64,000 nt of DNA from Strongylocentrotus purpuratus (GCF_000002235.5 NW_022145549.1:1330001-1394000), one strand, 5' to 3'; shown: positions 43,578 through 55,922, counted from the stretch's first letter. The notes: generated by a model from the sequence alone, not told the origin. Made by a program: numbers and translations.

Positions 43578-44605
43578 CCCTTTCCTGGTACTTGATCAGC
43601 TGATGAATATGTAATGACTTTAAAGAGATTAATGTACATCAATCATCACACCTGCTTGATGAGGCTGTGATTTTATGACGTCTAATTAGTAGATCAGAGG
43701 CATGTGTAGGTCTAGACATTAATGGAGCACCAGCATTATGGGGGTGGGGGCACTGGTCTTACTAGTTTGATAACATAAACTAGCCAACTGATCAAGGAGA
43801 AGGTGTAGGGGAGGGGGGGGGGGGGGGTGTCATAGTCATCTTCTTGTCCATCTTCCCTTTTATCCTCTTCCTTTTCTCTCTCTCTCTCTTTCTCTTCACT
43901 CTCTCTCTCTCTCTCTCTCTCCCCCCTCATTTTTTGTCATTTGATTGAGGGTAGAGAGAGGGGGAGGCTCATTGCCCTGTGCGCTCTGTAGCTACACCAC
44001 TGCAGACATGTATGTTCTTCTGCTGTGCCAAGAGAGATCAGTGTTTTGACAGAAGCCAACTGCTCAATTGAACTGCAATTTATTGAAAGTGAACAAACTC
44101 TGAATATGAGTTTCCCCCAAAAGGCAATGTTTTGTTTTGTTTTTTAGTCCAGTATAGATTATCAGAATTGGTAAGTGATTAGTTTTCATGTTTTAAAAGA
44201 AATATAAATTAAAACTATGAAGGAAATACATATAAATTCATTTGCTGATATGTCTTGTCACTTGACTACCAAATTTGTAATTCTCTCCAATAAAAGCCTC
44301 AACCATTTGATTATGTAATACTCTATTTTTTGGGTGGTGATATTACTGTATGTATCCTTATGGATTATATGTTATCAAGTGATTGGCTATATTGAAGTAT
44401 CCATATCATGAAGGAAAGTGTAGCTTCTTTTGTGCAATGAGTTTGCATGGTAAATAGTGAAGGAAATATCATTCTTTGAAAGGTTTTCTAAACACTGTCA
44501 CGTGTCTGCTTATATTGCAAAGTATCAATGTTGAAACTTGATAGCAGTAACCGCTCTATCACACCAGAGAGGCATCTCAGTGGCCTTTTACCTTACGATT
44601 CCTTC
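43578..44605. other. No gene seen; G-run and CT microsatellite
   Basis: A G-run lies at about 43812-43828 and a CT-rich microsatellite at 43866-43922. The rest is unassigned AT-rich DNA. Confidence 0.5.
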
Positions 44606-44609
44606 CCAC

Positions 44610-44675
44610 CTCGCTGCCCGACCGCCTGCCCGACCGCCTTCCTCCCTCCCTGCCTGCCTGCCTGCCTCCCTTCCA
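44610..44675 (+). repeat. (CCTG)n / CCGCCTGCCCGA short tandem repeat
   Basis: GCCCGACCGCCTGCCCGACC followed by CCTGCCTGCCTGCCTG. Low-complexity. Confidence 0.85.
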
Positions 44676-44739
44676 CCCCATATCATTGAACAAGGTGATC
44701 ATGGTGACATAATTGAGAATTAATATTGTGTGCATACAG

Positions 44740-44960
44740 CCTGCTGGAGGGATAAGGGGAATTCATCAGTAGAAGAAGTTATTGTGCTCGCGTTTTAATT
44801 TAATCTTCAAGGCGCCCGATTTATAATGCGATCCCCATCGCTAATCGCGATTTGCCAAGCAAGGATCGAGCGCTCGAACGCTGCAGAAAGCTTTTACGTG
44901 ATAAGAGGGGATTTGTTGTATCGTGGAGATGGGTACGGTTACCCATGGGGCTACGGGCAA
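44740..44960. promoter_or_regulatory. Candidate conserved regulatory island
   Basis: A repeat-free, CpG-richer block with TTTTAATTTAATC, CCGATTTATAATGCGATC and CGCTAATCGCGATT words, typical of homeodomain-bound enhancers. An 82-codon frame at 44826-45074 crosses it but shows no recognisable protein. Function inferred. Confidence 0.3.
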
Positions 44961-46095
44961 GGAGAGTACTTGCGAACAAGCAGTGATTGCAAAGTTGTGG
45001 CAAAGTATTCCTTAAAGGGAGGGAAGAGGGTTTGCAAGGGGAAAAGAATAAAAATATATTGCGTGAATGTTTAAAGGAATTTTCCTCCCAAATAACCGCC
45101 AAATTCACAATGGAAAAAAGCTAATTTATGACAGAAAATACAGTTCCCAAATTTGCAGTTAAGTATTATTTAAAGGGAGAGAAGATTCACTTTCAAGAGG
45201 AAAACATGACAGAAACTGTTCTACTTTTTACAGGAGCTTTTACCAAGATTTTATCAAAGTATATGTATGAAAACAATGTGACCGAATCTACAGAATACAA
45301 AGTTGCAAACCAATAAGTTTGGTAGGATATAATAATCAAAGAAATTGCAGGTACTGTCATAGGAACATTTACTAAGAATGATAGGAAATAGTGACTCCCC
45401 AAATTTACAATTCATTTGCAAGAATGAATGAAAGCAGTTCACTGTTACACAGAATTATAGCATATAAAAACACCTGGAAAGTATTTTTTATGATTTTGTA
45501 GTACACATTGGAATATTTTACCCCAAACATTTGTATTTAATACAGAAGGTACCTGTATATTCTATGGTTATGTAGGATCTTTGAACAAGGAAAAGTTTGT
45601 TTTTCTCCATGGCATTTAATGTCTTTTAGTTTATTAATAAGTCAAACATTGATTGTGGGATGCTACTTCTCTTCTATGAAGGTATTCATGAAAAGAGCAT
45701 CATTCAAAAAAGAAGAAGGTAACATTTACATGTGAATATATTTGAAAACTTGCTGCAATGGTAAAGGACAAATGAATCGTTGTATTCAGCACTTTTCACA
45801 TGTTTTAAAATTGCTTTTACCAGATATAACAGATTTATCTTTTTCGTTTGTTGGTACAGCATTTTAATAATCACAGGTTAACAATATCATGGATTGAATT
45901 GTAACAGTGTAGCCAGTGGTGATCATGTACATGTACATGTAGATCAGTTAAAAGAACAATTAAAGGAGCTTTGAAATCAGATCAACTTCTGACTAATGAT
46001 AACAGTATCTAAAGCAGGTGTTATATATCACAGTCATCCACATTGAACACAAACACATTTCACTGCCCATGGATTTTTGGTTTATTGCTATCAAA
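44961..46095. other. No gene seen; loose ~165 bp duplication
   Basis: AAGTATTCCTTAAAGGGAGG at 45004 and AAGTATTATTTAAAGGGAGA at 45162 mark a diverged local duplication (44996-45330). The rest is unassigned AT-rich DNA with TACATGTACATGTAG at 45926-45940. Confidence 0.45.
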
Positions 46096-46099
46096 TGAT

Positions 46100-46290
46100 A
46101 ATTAGACCTTATTGATGGTAGACGAAATTGGCATTTGACCAACTGGGAATTGGACTAACTAGTTATTAGACTAAATGAATAATACACCAAATAGGTAGTA
46201 GAGTAGACTAAATGGAGATTGGACCATACGGACATTATACTAAATGACTAGTAGCCTAAATGGTAATGAGGTAGACCAAGTGATTAAAGT
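46100..46290. repeat. Degenerate ~20 bp minisatellite
   Basis: Units like TTAGACTAAATG, GAGTAGACTAAATGGAGATT and TAGCCTAAATGGTAATGAG are strung together with many changes. Confidence 0.65.
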
Positions 46291-46734
46291 TGTGCTTTCA
46301 TTTCACCAATTGCCTATGTGAATTTGTCTGTTCCTGTAATAGAGCCTGTGAGAATAGAATTATTCTGTAGTCAATTTCCATTTAGAAACCACAAGAAAAA
46401 TCAAAGATTTTTTTTGTTGCATTAAGATACCCCTCATACTCTTTACAAAATTTAGACAGTGTAAAAATGTGAAATTGTGAAATGAAATGAATGTTTATCA
46501 TGTGTTCTTTTCAATTATTTGTTTATTAGTACCTTCCTTTCAACTGAAAGCTAAAACTAATGGCCATGATTCCCTTTAAAACACCTTCCAAAGTGCCTTC
46601 CATTTAGAAAGCATGAGAAGAAGTAAAAGGCAGTGAGAATAAAAGAATGAATTAGGCGACCGCCGTGCCAATGTGTATGTATTATCAGTTATCATGTGGG
46701 TCTATTTGCATGGTCTGTGTGGTTAGGTGTATTA

Positions 46735-46935
46735 AGCCGTGGCTCAGCTAGCCAAGCCAACCCTGGGTAATTCGCAGTTCGGTGCTAACGAGACGATTTA
46801 TGGGCGACGTGGGGACGTTTCTTGCGCGTTCGATTCCTCAGTGTCGGCATGCGACGACACGTCTCGTTCCTCAGGGCGGGTAGCGCTAGGGGGGAGGGAT
46901 ATGGCGTTAAAATGCTGTATCACATAGTGTGGAAC
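46735..46935. promoter_or_regulatory. Candidate conserved CpG-rich island
   Basis: GC-richer block with many CG dinucleotides (GACGATTTATGGGCGACG, GCGACGACACGTCTCG). GTGGCTCAGCTAG and GCGTTCGATTCC look like A- and B-boxes but are too far apart for a tRNA gene. No gene recognised. Confidence 0.28.
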
Positions 46936-48944
46936 CCCATTCTCATTGTGACTCGGGTATTGAGATCAAAAGAAGGAATTTTTTGTCAGCATTAAACCTT
47001 GTCGCGTCCTCCTTTCATACAATCCCTGCATCCCAGTGAGCTATCTTATTACCATGGCAACATGAGATGATTTCATCTGTTTTCCTTCTCTACGTATGAG
47101 GTGCTGATAAATAAAAAGCTCTCCTGTGAAGTCATAGAAAATAGAGAGCTATATAAATGATGAAGATGGATAATAAGATGAAGTTTGCTTTGCTTGGCTA
47201 ATGAATTGATGTACCGGAACAATAATTCAGCTTCCCTAAAATATTGAGCACATAATCGGGTGGATTCACAATAAACAGCATCCCTCCGGAAAGCCGGGAC
47301 CGGCCAACTTTACTGGGCAGTATAACGTTAGCCACTGATAAAAATGACCTAAGTGGTCCACTTGATTCTGAATGAAAAATTTGGAGTGACTTTGGACAAA
47401 AAATCAATACAAATTATCATTTTGGGGGCAAAAAGTGACAGAAATTACCATTTGTATTTGATGGAGGTCAATCTGACACATAATAAGGCACATCAAATCT
47501 CCTGTGTTGATAATAACGACTGGAAAAGTTACCCCTGACCAAAAGTGACCATAATGGTCAGTTTGTCTAAAAAGTGGCCAAAATGACCAAAAGATCATGA
47601 TAAGGGTCAGAAGACTGATATTTTTGGAATAAGTGTGGTTTAAAGGTACTCATTTTATTAGGGGCATCTCCACTGGGGTAAAAATTATTCTCAAAGGCAT
47701 TGGGCCATCTGGGCTGAAAAGATATGGTGTCAAACTTATAAAAGCAATTTTTAGGAAATTCAATATTTTTGTAAGCAAAATGAACTTTAAAAAACACGAC
47801 TCTAACAAAAGATACTCATTACTAATATCTTTCATATGAGAATCAACTGTGACATAAAATCTTTTGAACTAATCCAAACAAATTGAATTTAGGGTTTTAT
47901 TTAGCTCTTTTCCTCTCCTTACTTGTATTATATGACTGTATGACCTTCAGATATTATAGGTCAAATTTATGTGAAATGAATTGAAATTGATGAACTCTGC
48001 CACCAGCAGACTAAGTCCATATCTTATGAAGAAAACAATATGATTTCATTTGAAAAGTGCTGGAGGGTGAATTATCTTGTAGTTTGGGATGTTTTGGGAA
48101 TTATATGGCACATCCTAAGACGATTCATGACGATTCATGTTGATTCATGTGCATGTACAGCTACAGTGCATACAGTACTATGGAAGACTTGACTGTATAT
48201 TTAGAATATTATTTCAATCAAATATTCTTTCTTTAAACTTTATTCAAGCATTGTAATATTTAGGCATTTAAAAAAATTCTTTTCAGAATTATAAGTCTAC
48301 ATCTTAGTGAGATGATTTATACACATGTTATTTAGGCGATTAAGTAGGAAATAACTTTTTATTCAAAATGTATGTCGTAGAATCTACTCTTGCATTGTAC
48401 TATTTTTGAAAGTCTGTCCTTTTTTTAAAGAGTATGTCTACATCTTAGTTAGATGTATTATACAGCCTTTGAAGCACACAGCTACGCCGGAGCAGAGAAT
48501 GGTTTAAACAGGCATAAATATGAAGTAGATCTTGTTAAAAAAAATAAAAACAATAACTAAGAAATACAGAAAGAAAATTCTGCAAAAAAAATTGACTTTA
48601 GACAGAATTTTTAGAAAGATTTAATTTCTATGCCACACCACTAAAGCCACTTTCTCATGAAACACAGGTCTATATAATTACCCATACTTAAAATAACCCA
48701 GTATTTCTTGAATCCGATTGTATCATATTGGAATCACTGTACTTAAAAGTTCATTTATTTCCAATGGCAAACTTGTAAAAGGTATGTACCTCTTGCATTG
48801 TCACTCATTCTTTTAATCATGCTGTACTAATCTTGGGCTCTCATAATAAAACTTTATTTCAAAAGAAAGTGGTATACAATTACTCTCAATGGTTTATCAT
48901 ACTTTTTGGGCTTAACTGCAGAATACCCACACTATGCATGTATA
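46936..48944. other. No gene seen
   Basis: AT-rich sequence. Repeated GTGACC/TGGTCA words at 47340-47600 suggest decayed local repeats. Overlapping frames of 60-76 codons are not convincing. Confidence 0.45.
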
Positions 48945-49040
48945 GGGCTAGGATCAGGCTTAGGATTAAGATTAAGATTAAGATTTATGGTAGGGTTAGG
49001 TTCATGATTAGGCTTTAATAAGGTCACGGTAAGGTTATGC
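48945..49040 (+). repeat. Degenerate GATTAA/GGGTTAG hexamer run
   Basis: GGATTAAGATTAAGATTAAG, then GGTAGGGTTAGGTTC, then GATTAGGC. Related to telomere-like hexamers but strongly decayed. Confidence 0.65.
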
Positions 49041-49378
49041 CTTGATCACACTAATGCGTGGAGCCCGGCCATGCATTTCCATTTTGATGCAAAAATCGGA
49101 GAATGAGTTGACGTCAATAGGTCCCCAGGAAAAAAACATCCTTAAATTTGAATAATATTATGTTAGTAAACCGGTCTATTGCATCTTATCTCTAGTGAAA
49201 AACCTTGAATGGTCTGCTATCTATAGTGATGCCATTAGGCTGGAATCTATTCCTCGATCCCTGTTTATATGTATGTTTATATGAGTGATAACAGGGCTCC
49301 TCGAACAAACAGTGCCTATTAAAATAAAAGCCATTTCATACATGTACAGTTGTATGTATATGTATGTACATCAAAGGA

Positions 49379-49379
<1 letters not shown>

Positions 49380-49430
<51 letters not shown>
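49380..49430. repeat. (AT)n microsatellite
   Basis: About 45 bp of uninterrupted AT repeat. Confidence 0.95.
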
Positions 49431-49431
<1 letters not shown>

Positions 49432-51139
49432 TGGTTAAAGGCAAAATAAGCTTATAATAGTTGCAATCAAGCATTAAAACAGGTGTGTAAAACACAGTCA
49501 TACTTCAAATGCCCATATAATGTTTACATGTACCTAATTGTGTGGTAGGTCAAAGTACAAAGTACAGGATATTTTTGTGATTTAGCTTTTGAAATCCATG
49601 AAACAGATCTTTGCCTTTTATTTAAGGAATACCTGACATAGCTTACTTTTAATATAGCTTATTCAGTACATAAAATAAACTTCAGTCTCCTTTTTTATCA
49701 AAGACAAATGAAAATGTAAGGCACATTTATTGTGAAAATTAAGGTTCATATTACTACTATTGGAATGAATCTGTCACAGATTGTTTTCCCAGAAACCAAA
49801 ATTTCACTTTGATATATTTCCCGCCCAATTTGGTCATAGGGTAATAACACAATTTTTCTAATGTAATTTTGCAATATCAAAAGTTTGTTGACCTGCAAGG
49901 AGTATATCCTTCGTTTCATAGATGTGTTTTGCACTGTGTGAATACATACATTAACCCTAGAAATCATTTTAAACAGAGGTTTTGTGTCGGACTAGTACAT
50001 GTGCATTATCTTACACTTAATTAGTACATTTGATTAGTAATCTAATTGAAAAATGACACTTTTAGAAAATGTACATTAATATGACATATGTTAAAGCTAT
50101 CATGCCATCATTCATCTTCTTCCAGCTCACATTTGATCATGCAGATAACTAGAGCAATCTGGAAAGCAGACTTTCATAATTTGTCTCACTCGTAAATATA
50201 GCAAAAGTAATTGTATCAAAATATGACCCCTACCGTACATCACAATATTGAGTAATGTGTACAATGTATGCATATAGTGTCACTGACTTCGTGATATTTA
50301 TCTAAAGAAAATTAAAAGCATGGATAAGGATTCATTCTTAAACTAGGTCACTGTTTTGACCCCCCTTTTCATTTTAAATGCTTGGTTTATTATTAAATTA
50401 GGCTTAACATTTATTACATGATGGAAAAAATATCACAGTTATATTTACCTGTCCCTGTTTCAGGTTGAAAAATGGAGCAATATACTGTTTGCGTAACATA
50501 AGCAAATTTAATGCATACATCTTTGTTAAGTGCCATGTTACAAATTATTTCATTCCCCTATTACGAATTGCTAACATTAATTGACGTTAGGTAGGGCAAA
50601 CATTATGTCTTGTCCTTTCTAATAACTATGTTTGTAATTGACATTCTGACCATTGAATAATTTGTAACAAGATTTGTGCATTAAATTTGATTACTTTACG
50701 AAAATGGCCTATACTTAGTCCAAAAGATTGGTTGACACTCAACATTTGTAGTGCATTGTGCAGCCCACAGTACGAGAGGAGTTAAGAACCTCTGTAATAG
50801 TTGCATAAAAACACAGTTGATCACTGTAGTATTTATGTCTTATTTTTGACAAGTAGCGCCTCTATAATGTGCTTGAAGTGAAATCCAGCGTTAAGATGAC
50901 TACTCTAAAAGAAATCAGAGAAGCAGACTGTTAAAAGTTTGATTCACATCGGACTAAAAATAAGAAAGTTGTAATTACTATATGTACAGGCACTTCAAAT
51001 TGGAGTGCTGGACTATTTTCCCATTTATTTCAACACACAATGATAAAAATATAAATTTTTCAAGATGTATTATTCAGGAGGGTCTTTTCTTTTGAGAGGA
51101 CCTATTTTATATTTTGAGAAAAAAAGATATTAATGATAT
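49431..51139. other. No gene seen
   Basis: Unassigned AT-rich DNA. Confidence 0.45.
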
Positions 51140-51325
51140 TTTTGTACACGACCAAATTGCCAATTTGATATTTGCATGGATTTAGGAATCCCATATTTCA
51201 AACATTCATACCTTTCTTATTTTTGCGCTAACTTATTTCTAACTTTCACCATTATGTTTTTCTGACTTTTCTGCTCCCATATGAATAAAGTTATTACAAG
51301 GGTTGGATTGACCTTTAACCAGTTT
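51140..51325 (+). repeat. Dispersed repeat family D, copy 3
   Basis: GACCAAATTGCCAATTTGAT, CAAACATTCATACCTTTCTT and ACAAGGGTTGGATTGACCTT follow the order of the copies at 11490 and 18405. Confidence 0.55.
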
Positions 51326-51346
51326 GCAAAAAAAGAACCGTTCAAC

Positions 51347-51690
51347 ATGTATGTTTTGACTGTATGTGAACACAAGTCCTTCCAGATATTCCTAAAGATA
51401 ATCGATCCTGTGTAGGGCAAAAGTCGTCCAGTGAGGCGGAAAAAAAATCTATAATATAGTTTTTTCTCACTTTTTTTAATGACACTAACTTATTATGAAC
51501 TTCACAGGTCCCAGCCATTGGGAATTTGCAGTTGGGTTGCTTTGGTATTGCTCATATATACCACTCAAGTTTGACGTTGTTATGTGTGTTTTGACTTATG
51601 TGAACACGAGTCTTGGACCTCCGAGATATTACTAGAGATAATGGATCTTGTACAGGGCATAAGTCGTCCAGTGAGTCGGAAACAAATCAA
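51347..51690 (+). repeat. Direct duplication, ~234 bp period
   Basis: TATGTGAACACAAGTC, GAGATATT-like, GATAATCGATCCTGT and AAGTCGTCCAGTGAGGCGGA at 51347-51448 are repeated at 51581-51690 (ending AAGTCGTCCAGTGAGTCGGA). Confidence 0.75.
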
Positions 51691-51734
51691 TAATTGGGAG
51701 GCAAGCCATCTTGAGGAGAGTATAATGTTTCCAG

Positions 51735-52860
51735 GTTAAACATTGCTAAGAACCCGTAATGTAAGGGTTGGTACAGCGTTTTCTTGTTAGCACTTAAAGG
51801 TAGGATCAAACATTCAAATGGTCTGCAAATGGTTAACTTTCCAAAGAGCAAATTTTATGCAAATCGGAAATGAACAAATACAAAGATTTATAAAGATACT
51901 ATCTGTAAGTTAAGGATCCATACAGTATCTGTTCGCACTTAAATGTAGGATCAAACGTTCAATGCCTTTTTTTGAAGAAATGTGTGCAAATGTTGAATTC
52001 TGCAAAGGGCTGATATAGATTTTCTCTTTGATAAATTGCCAAGAACCCATAATGTAATGATTGATACAGCATTTTGTTAGCACTTAAAGGTAGGATCTAA
52101 CATTCAAATGGTGGGCAAATAGTTAGTCTTCCAAAGAAAAAATGTATGCAACTCTAAATAGAATCAATACAAAGATGTATACAGATATTCTTTTAAAAGA
52201 TTGCTAAGAATCTGTAATTGAAGGATTGATACAGCATTTCTAGTTAGTGTTTAAAGGTAAGCCCAGCTTTTCCCTGCCATGTACTAAAGAATTATGTGCA
52301 AATGGTTCACTCTCCAAAAAACCCATGTAGCAATTTAATGGAGATTCATACTTATTTGGTTTAAACTTTGCTAGTAAGAAGCAGTAATGGAACTGAAACG
52401 GTTAGTGTGTAGTGGTCGTTATTTTACCTGACTGCTAAGAAAGCATAAATGCTTGTAAGTAAGCAACCAGACGGCTGACGGCTTTAGGTCCTCTCCAAGG
52501 GACCTGGTAATGAGGATTAATGCCTTACCAAAGGGCATAGCGCATCGCCTTGGTTTCATACCCGGGTTGCCGGATTACGAGACCACTGCTTTACCGACTG
52601 AGATATCGCGCCTCTTCTACAATTTGGTACAATTTTGTAAGCACGTAAAGGTGGAATCAAACATGTATCAAAGAGTTTAGTTCCAATGGTTCATTTGTAA
52701 ATCTACAAAGGTGAGGATTTACAGATTTTGTTCTTGAAAAGTTGCCAATAAAGCATCATGTAAGGATTGGTACAGCGTTTAACACTTGAAAGAATGTTAG
52801 GATTTATTTGTATAGCTTTTCTTTTAGCACTTAAATTAGAAAATGCTAGCAAGAAATCAC
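51735..52860 (+). repeat. Degenerate ~150 bp tandem array split by a SINE
   Basis: About seven diverged units begin near 51750, 51903, 52038, 52207, 52616, 52750 and 52800. Shared words are AAGAACCCGTAATGTAAGG, GGTTGGTACAGCG, TTAGCACTTAAAGGTAGGAT and CAAACATTCAAATGGT. A family A SINE lies between the fourth and fifth units. Confidence 0.7.
52458..52614 (-). mobile_element. tRNA-derived SINE, family A, near full length
   Basis: On the minus strand: GGCGCGATATCTCAGTCGGT (A-box), TCTCGTAATCCGGCAACCC, GGTATGAAACC (decayed B-box), GCGATGCGCTATGCCC, TTTGGTAAGGCATTAATCCT, CATTACCAGGTCCCTTGGAG and AGGACCTAAAGCCGTC. It matches the 21963 copy over nearly its whole length. Confidence 0.82.
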
Positions 52861-53466
52861 TTAACATCAATTACTTACTCTTCAGAAAAACAATCAATAA
52901 CCATTCCTATTATTGCTTCATTTCTCATGGATAGTCCTACTTTTCAACCAGATAGTGTAAGGCAGGGCTGTGCCACATTCATGTAATTTTCAATCACACT
53001 GCCAATTCCCCAATAAATTATCTCACATCCGCAAGATATCAGCCAATCATGGAAATTCCCTAACATTGCCAACATAACTAGCATTTTCTGATCGGATAAG
53101 AACCCACCCTGATCAGTAATTATAAGAGCATTTCCCAGATCGCTAGGGGCGTTGTCGGACCGTCTAATGAAACGTTGTATCCACTTAAAGTAATGTAGGC
53201 CTTTATTAAGAGGGTAAGCTGATGTTGTTAGTTAAGCCAAGAGATCATTGTACACTCCATGGCCCAGAGATCCACCTTGTGAGGTCCGTTCACACATGGC
53301 AGATAAACCGCTGTGACAAAATAAACTATTGAAGTGTATGTGAAGAACAGTTATGAGTGAGAAAAAAGTATTGGTGCATAACAAAGGCTCCTAAGCTTAT
53401 ATATGTTTATCTATGTGTTGTAAGATGCAGAAATGTAAGGAAAACTGCACCTATGCCATTTTTTAT
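52861..53466. other. No gene seen
   Basis: A moderately GC-richer stretch at 53090-53170 (CAGTAATTATAAGAGC, TAGGGGCGTTGTCGGACC) could be regulatory, but nothing firm is visible. Confidence 0.4.
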
Positions 53467-53852
53467 TTAAAGATAAAGTTGCGTACTGGTCATGCGATTG
53501 CATTATGAAAGAAACGGTGTGGAATTGATCAGAAAAGGTTGATCCTCTAGCATATAAGTATTGGTGTGTACTGCAAGGTTCTGGAATCAAAATGATAAGA
53601 AATGTGGCCCAGTCTTGGTAAAGTTACAACCACTATACACAGAAAGATGTATATGGGACTACACAAATGGTGTCGGGGTAACCTACCTTGATTTCCTTAT
53701 CTTTCTATGCTCATTACTCAGCCAGTATACATTTTCTACCAAAATTGTTTGGCAAATGACATTTATTTGTAATCTTGAACATTCAGTGTAAGTTTGTTTG
53801 ATTCTGTGAGAATTAATTTTCTTTTTTTACCAGAACTAAAGTTTATCTTTAA
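53467..53852 (+). mobile_element. TTAA MITE family 2, copy 2
   Basis: TTAAAGATAAAG at the left and TTTATCTTTAA at the right are an inverted repeat containing TTAA. The body shares GCGATTGCATTATGAAAGAA, TCAGAAAAGGTTGATCC and CAGAAAGATGTATATGGGAC with 27138-27511. Confidence 0.8.
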
Positions 53853-54135
53853 TTTCTGTGGCATTGTTTTTGAGGTGGTTTAGCTATCATATGGGAAGGA
53901 ATCTTTAGCAAACCAGCAGAGCTTAGAGTGAAAGGTTAGGGACCAGCAGAAGAGTCTACGATCATGCCTACGCATACCTAAGTTGTCGAGGGGGATGAGT
54001 TAGTTTTTGTCTCTCAACCTTCTCACTTACTTTGCCATGCATGTGCATACTTATCCTTCAGGGATAGTGTGGCACCTCATACTGACAAAGCAATTTTTCA
54101 TATTTCTTTTTTCTTTATGGTGGTTGTCTCGAGCT
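53853..54135. other. No gene seen
   Basis: Unassigned. Confidence 0.45.
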
Positions 54136-54139
54136 GTGA

Positions 54140-54294
54140 CAGAAAGGAGAGAGAGATCGAGAGAGATAGAGAGGCAGAGATTGAGGGTTCAAGCAAAGAT
54201 GAAGAAAGATGGATGGAGGGTTTGGAGTTTGGTGAAGGTGGGAGAAAAGAGAGATAGAGAAATGAAAAGACAAAAAGACATACAGAGAGAGAGA

Positions 54295-54350
<56 letters not shown>

Positions 54351-54560
54351 GAGGCAGAGATTGAGGGTTGAAGCAAAGATGAAGAAAAATGAATGGAGGG
54401 TTTGGAGTTTGGTGAAGGTGTGAGAAAAGAGAGATAGAGAAATAAAAAGATGGACAGAGAGACAGAGAGAGAGAAAGAAAGAGAGAGACAGAGAGGGAGA
54501 GAGAGAGAACGAGAGAGAGGGATGTGACAGAAATACACCTACATGTAGAGAAAAAGAGAG
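54140..54560 (+). repeat. GA microsatellite containing a 180 bp-period duplication
   Basis: A segment beginning GAGGCAGAGATTGAGGGTT at 54171 recurs at 54351 for about 105 bp with few differences, with (GA)n between and after. The apparent 138- and 146-codon frames come from this repeat. Confidence 0.85.
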
Positions 54561-55088
54561 AGAGAGAGTTGTAGAGTCGGGGTCAGTAAGATGTATGTTT
54601 GGAGCCAGAAGGGCGGTAACTCTATGTGAAATGATATCAGTTAACGCCTTTCTGACTGTGATCAGCCAAAGAGATACATAAATTGTCAGGCAACAACTCT
54701 TGCATGGCTACATGTAATTCATTACACTAATTCAGTGTGTGATTTCAGTCCTCACAATAAACCTTACCATAAACCTGTCCTGAAACTCAATTTCAAGTTA
54801 GGCCCTGACCCTCATGTATGTTTTAACAAATAAAACTGAATGTTAATGTTGTCCAAGCAAATGTGTGATCATCACTTATGGATACAAATTTTAAAGAAAG
54901 AAAAAGAGATCAAGAAAACAGAATAAATGTTTGTAAGCAAGAAAGAAGACAGATAAAACACACACATAGATAGGGTGAACCAGAAAGGAGCGAGACACAG
55001 GGAGGGAAAACATAAGCTGAAAATATAAATCGGCTATAAAGGAGACAAATAAAACAGAGAGAGGAGAGAGAAAGAGAGAGAAAAAGAA

Positions 55089-55119
<31 letters not shown>

Positions 55120-55442
55120 AAGAGAGAGTGTGAGAGATGGATGAAGTAGGGGAGGAAGACCCCCTATGGAAATGAAATATGAATCAGAACATGATTGTAT
55201 CCTAGAAGGATTTGTTCAGTAATGGCATTTGTGCATATTTTATGAAGGGATTAATCACCTATTGAGAGGCAGAAGGGAGCTTGCTCCATTCCAAAGTAAT
55301 GAGTCAATGCCATTTGACTCTGAGCAAATGATTTGAGAGTTTTGACGTCAGAAGAAAAATGACGAGAGGCTGTACTATTACATTCTCATCAGGCTGTGAT
55401 AATATCTTCTATGAAACGGTAGTAAGATTAAAGGGTTAATAG
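54561..55442. other. No gene seen; GA microsatellite
   Basis: A GA microsatellite is at 55040-55135. The rest is unassigned. Confidence 0.5.
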
Positions 55443-55575
55443 GTCCTGTGGTATATTGGATATGTCAACAGGATGTGGATCACAAGGTTTGCGGTTCAAG
55501 TCTGAGGTATTGTATTATTGTTACGTGCAAGGCATGACTCTTATATTTCCCACTCTCAATCCAGATTTGTACATG
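55443..55575 (+). mobile_element. tRNA-derived SINE, family B, diverged
   Basis: GGTCCTGTGGTATATTGGAT (A-box region), GCGGTTCAAGTC (B-box), GTTACGTGCAAGGCATGACT and CCCACTCTCAATCCAG match the family B layout with many changes. Confidence 0.6.
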
Positions 55576-55580
55576 TTTCA

Positions 55581-55750
55581 TGACTTTGAAATTTATAATA
55601 TTAGTCTAAGTATAGTGACAAAATATGCGAGCGGCCATCTTGGATTTTAATGACAATGGACAAAAAATGTGTGCCAACAATATAATCCAAGATGGCGGCT
55701 CGCATGTTTTGCCTCTACTCTTAGACCAATACTATTAATTTCGAAGTCTT
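55581..55750. mobile_element. Small fold-back element with YY1-like words in both arms
   Basis: The arm 55581-55646 pairs with 55684-55750 over about 66 bp. ATGCGAGCGGCCATCTTGGA at the left is mirrored by TCCAAGATGGCGGCTCGCAT at the right, with one change. The words match the known YY1 binding consensus (GCCGCCATCTTG). The central spacer is about 37 bases. No clear target duplication. Confidence 0.7.
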
Positions 55751-55899
55751 GAAAAGGCACTAAATATTAACAAACATGGTCTACAACAACTCTAAATGAC
55801 AAAATAAACCCAGCTATGCATGTTTTTTAGCATTTGATAGCCCAAAACTTTAAATTTCGGCATTAAAAAAAAAAAAAAAAAAAATCTGCCAATTTTTTT

Positions 55900-55922
55900 C
55901 CCGATCATTTTTATTGATCGGG
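55900..55922. repeat. Perfect 8 bp-stem hairpin
   Basis: CCCGATCA and TGATCGGG flank a 7-base T-rich loop. More GATCGG words follow to 55970. It resembles a terminator but has no gene to serve. Confidence 0.6.

Noticed and set aside
46739-46860. tRNA gene or SINE in the 46.8 kb island
   Set aside because: A- and B-box-like words are too far apart and no SINE body follows.
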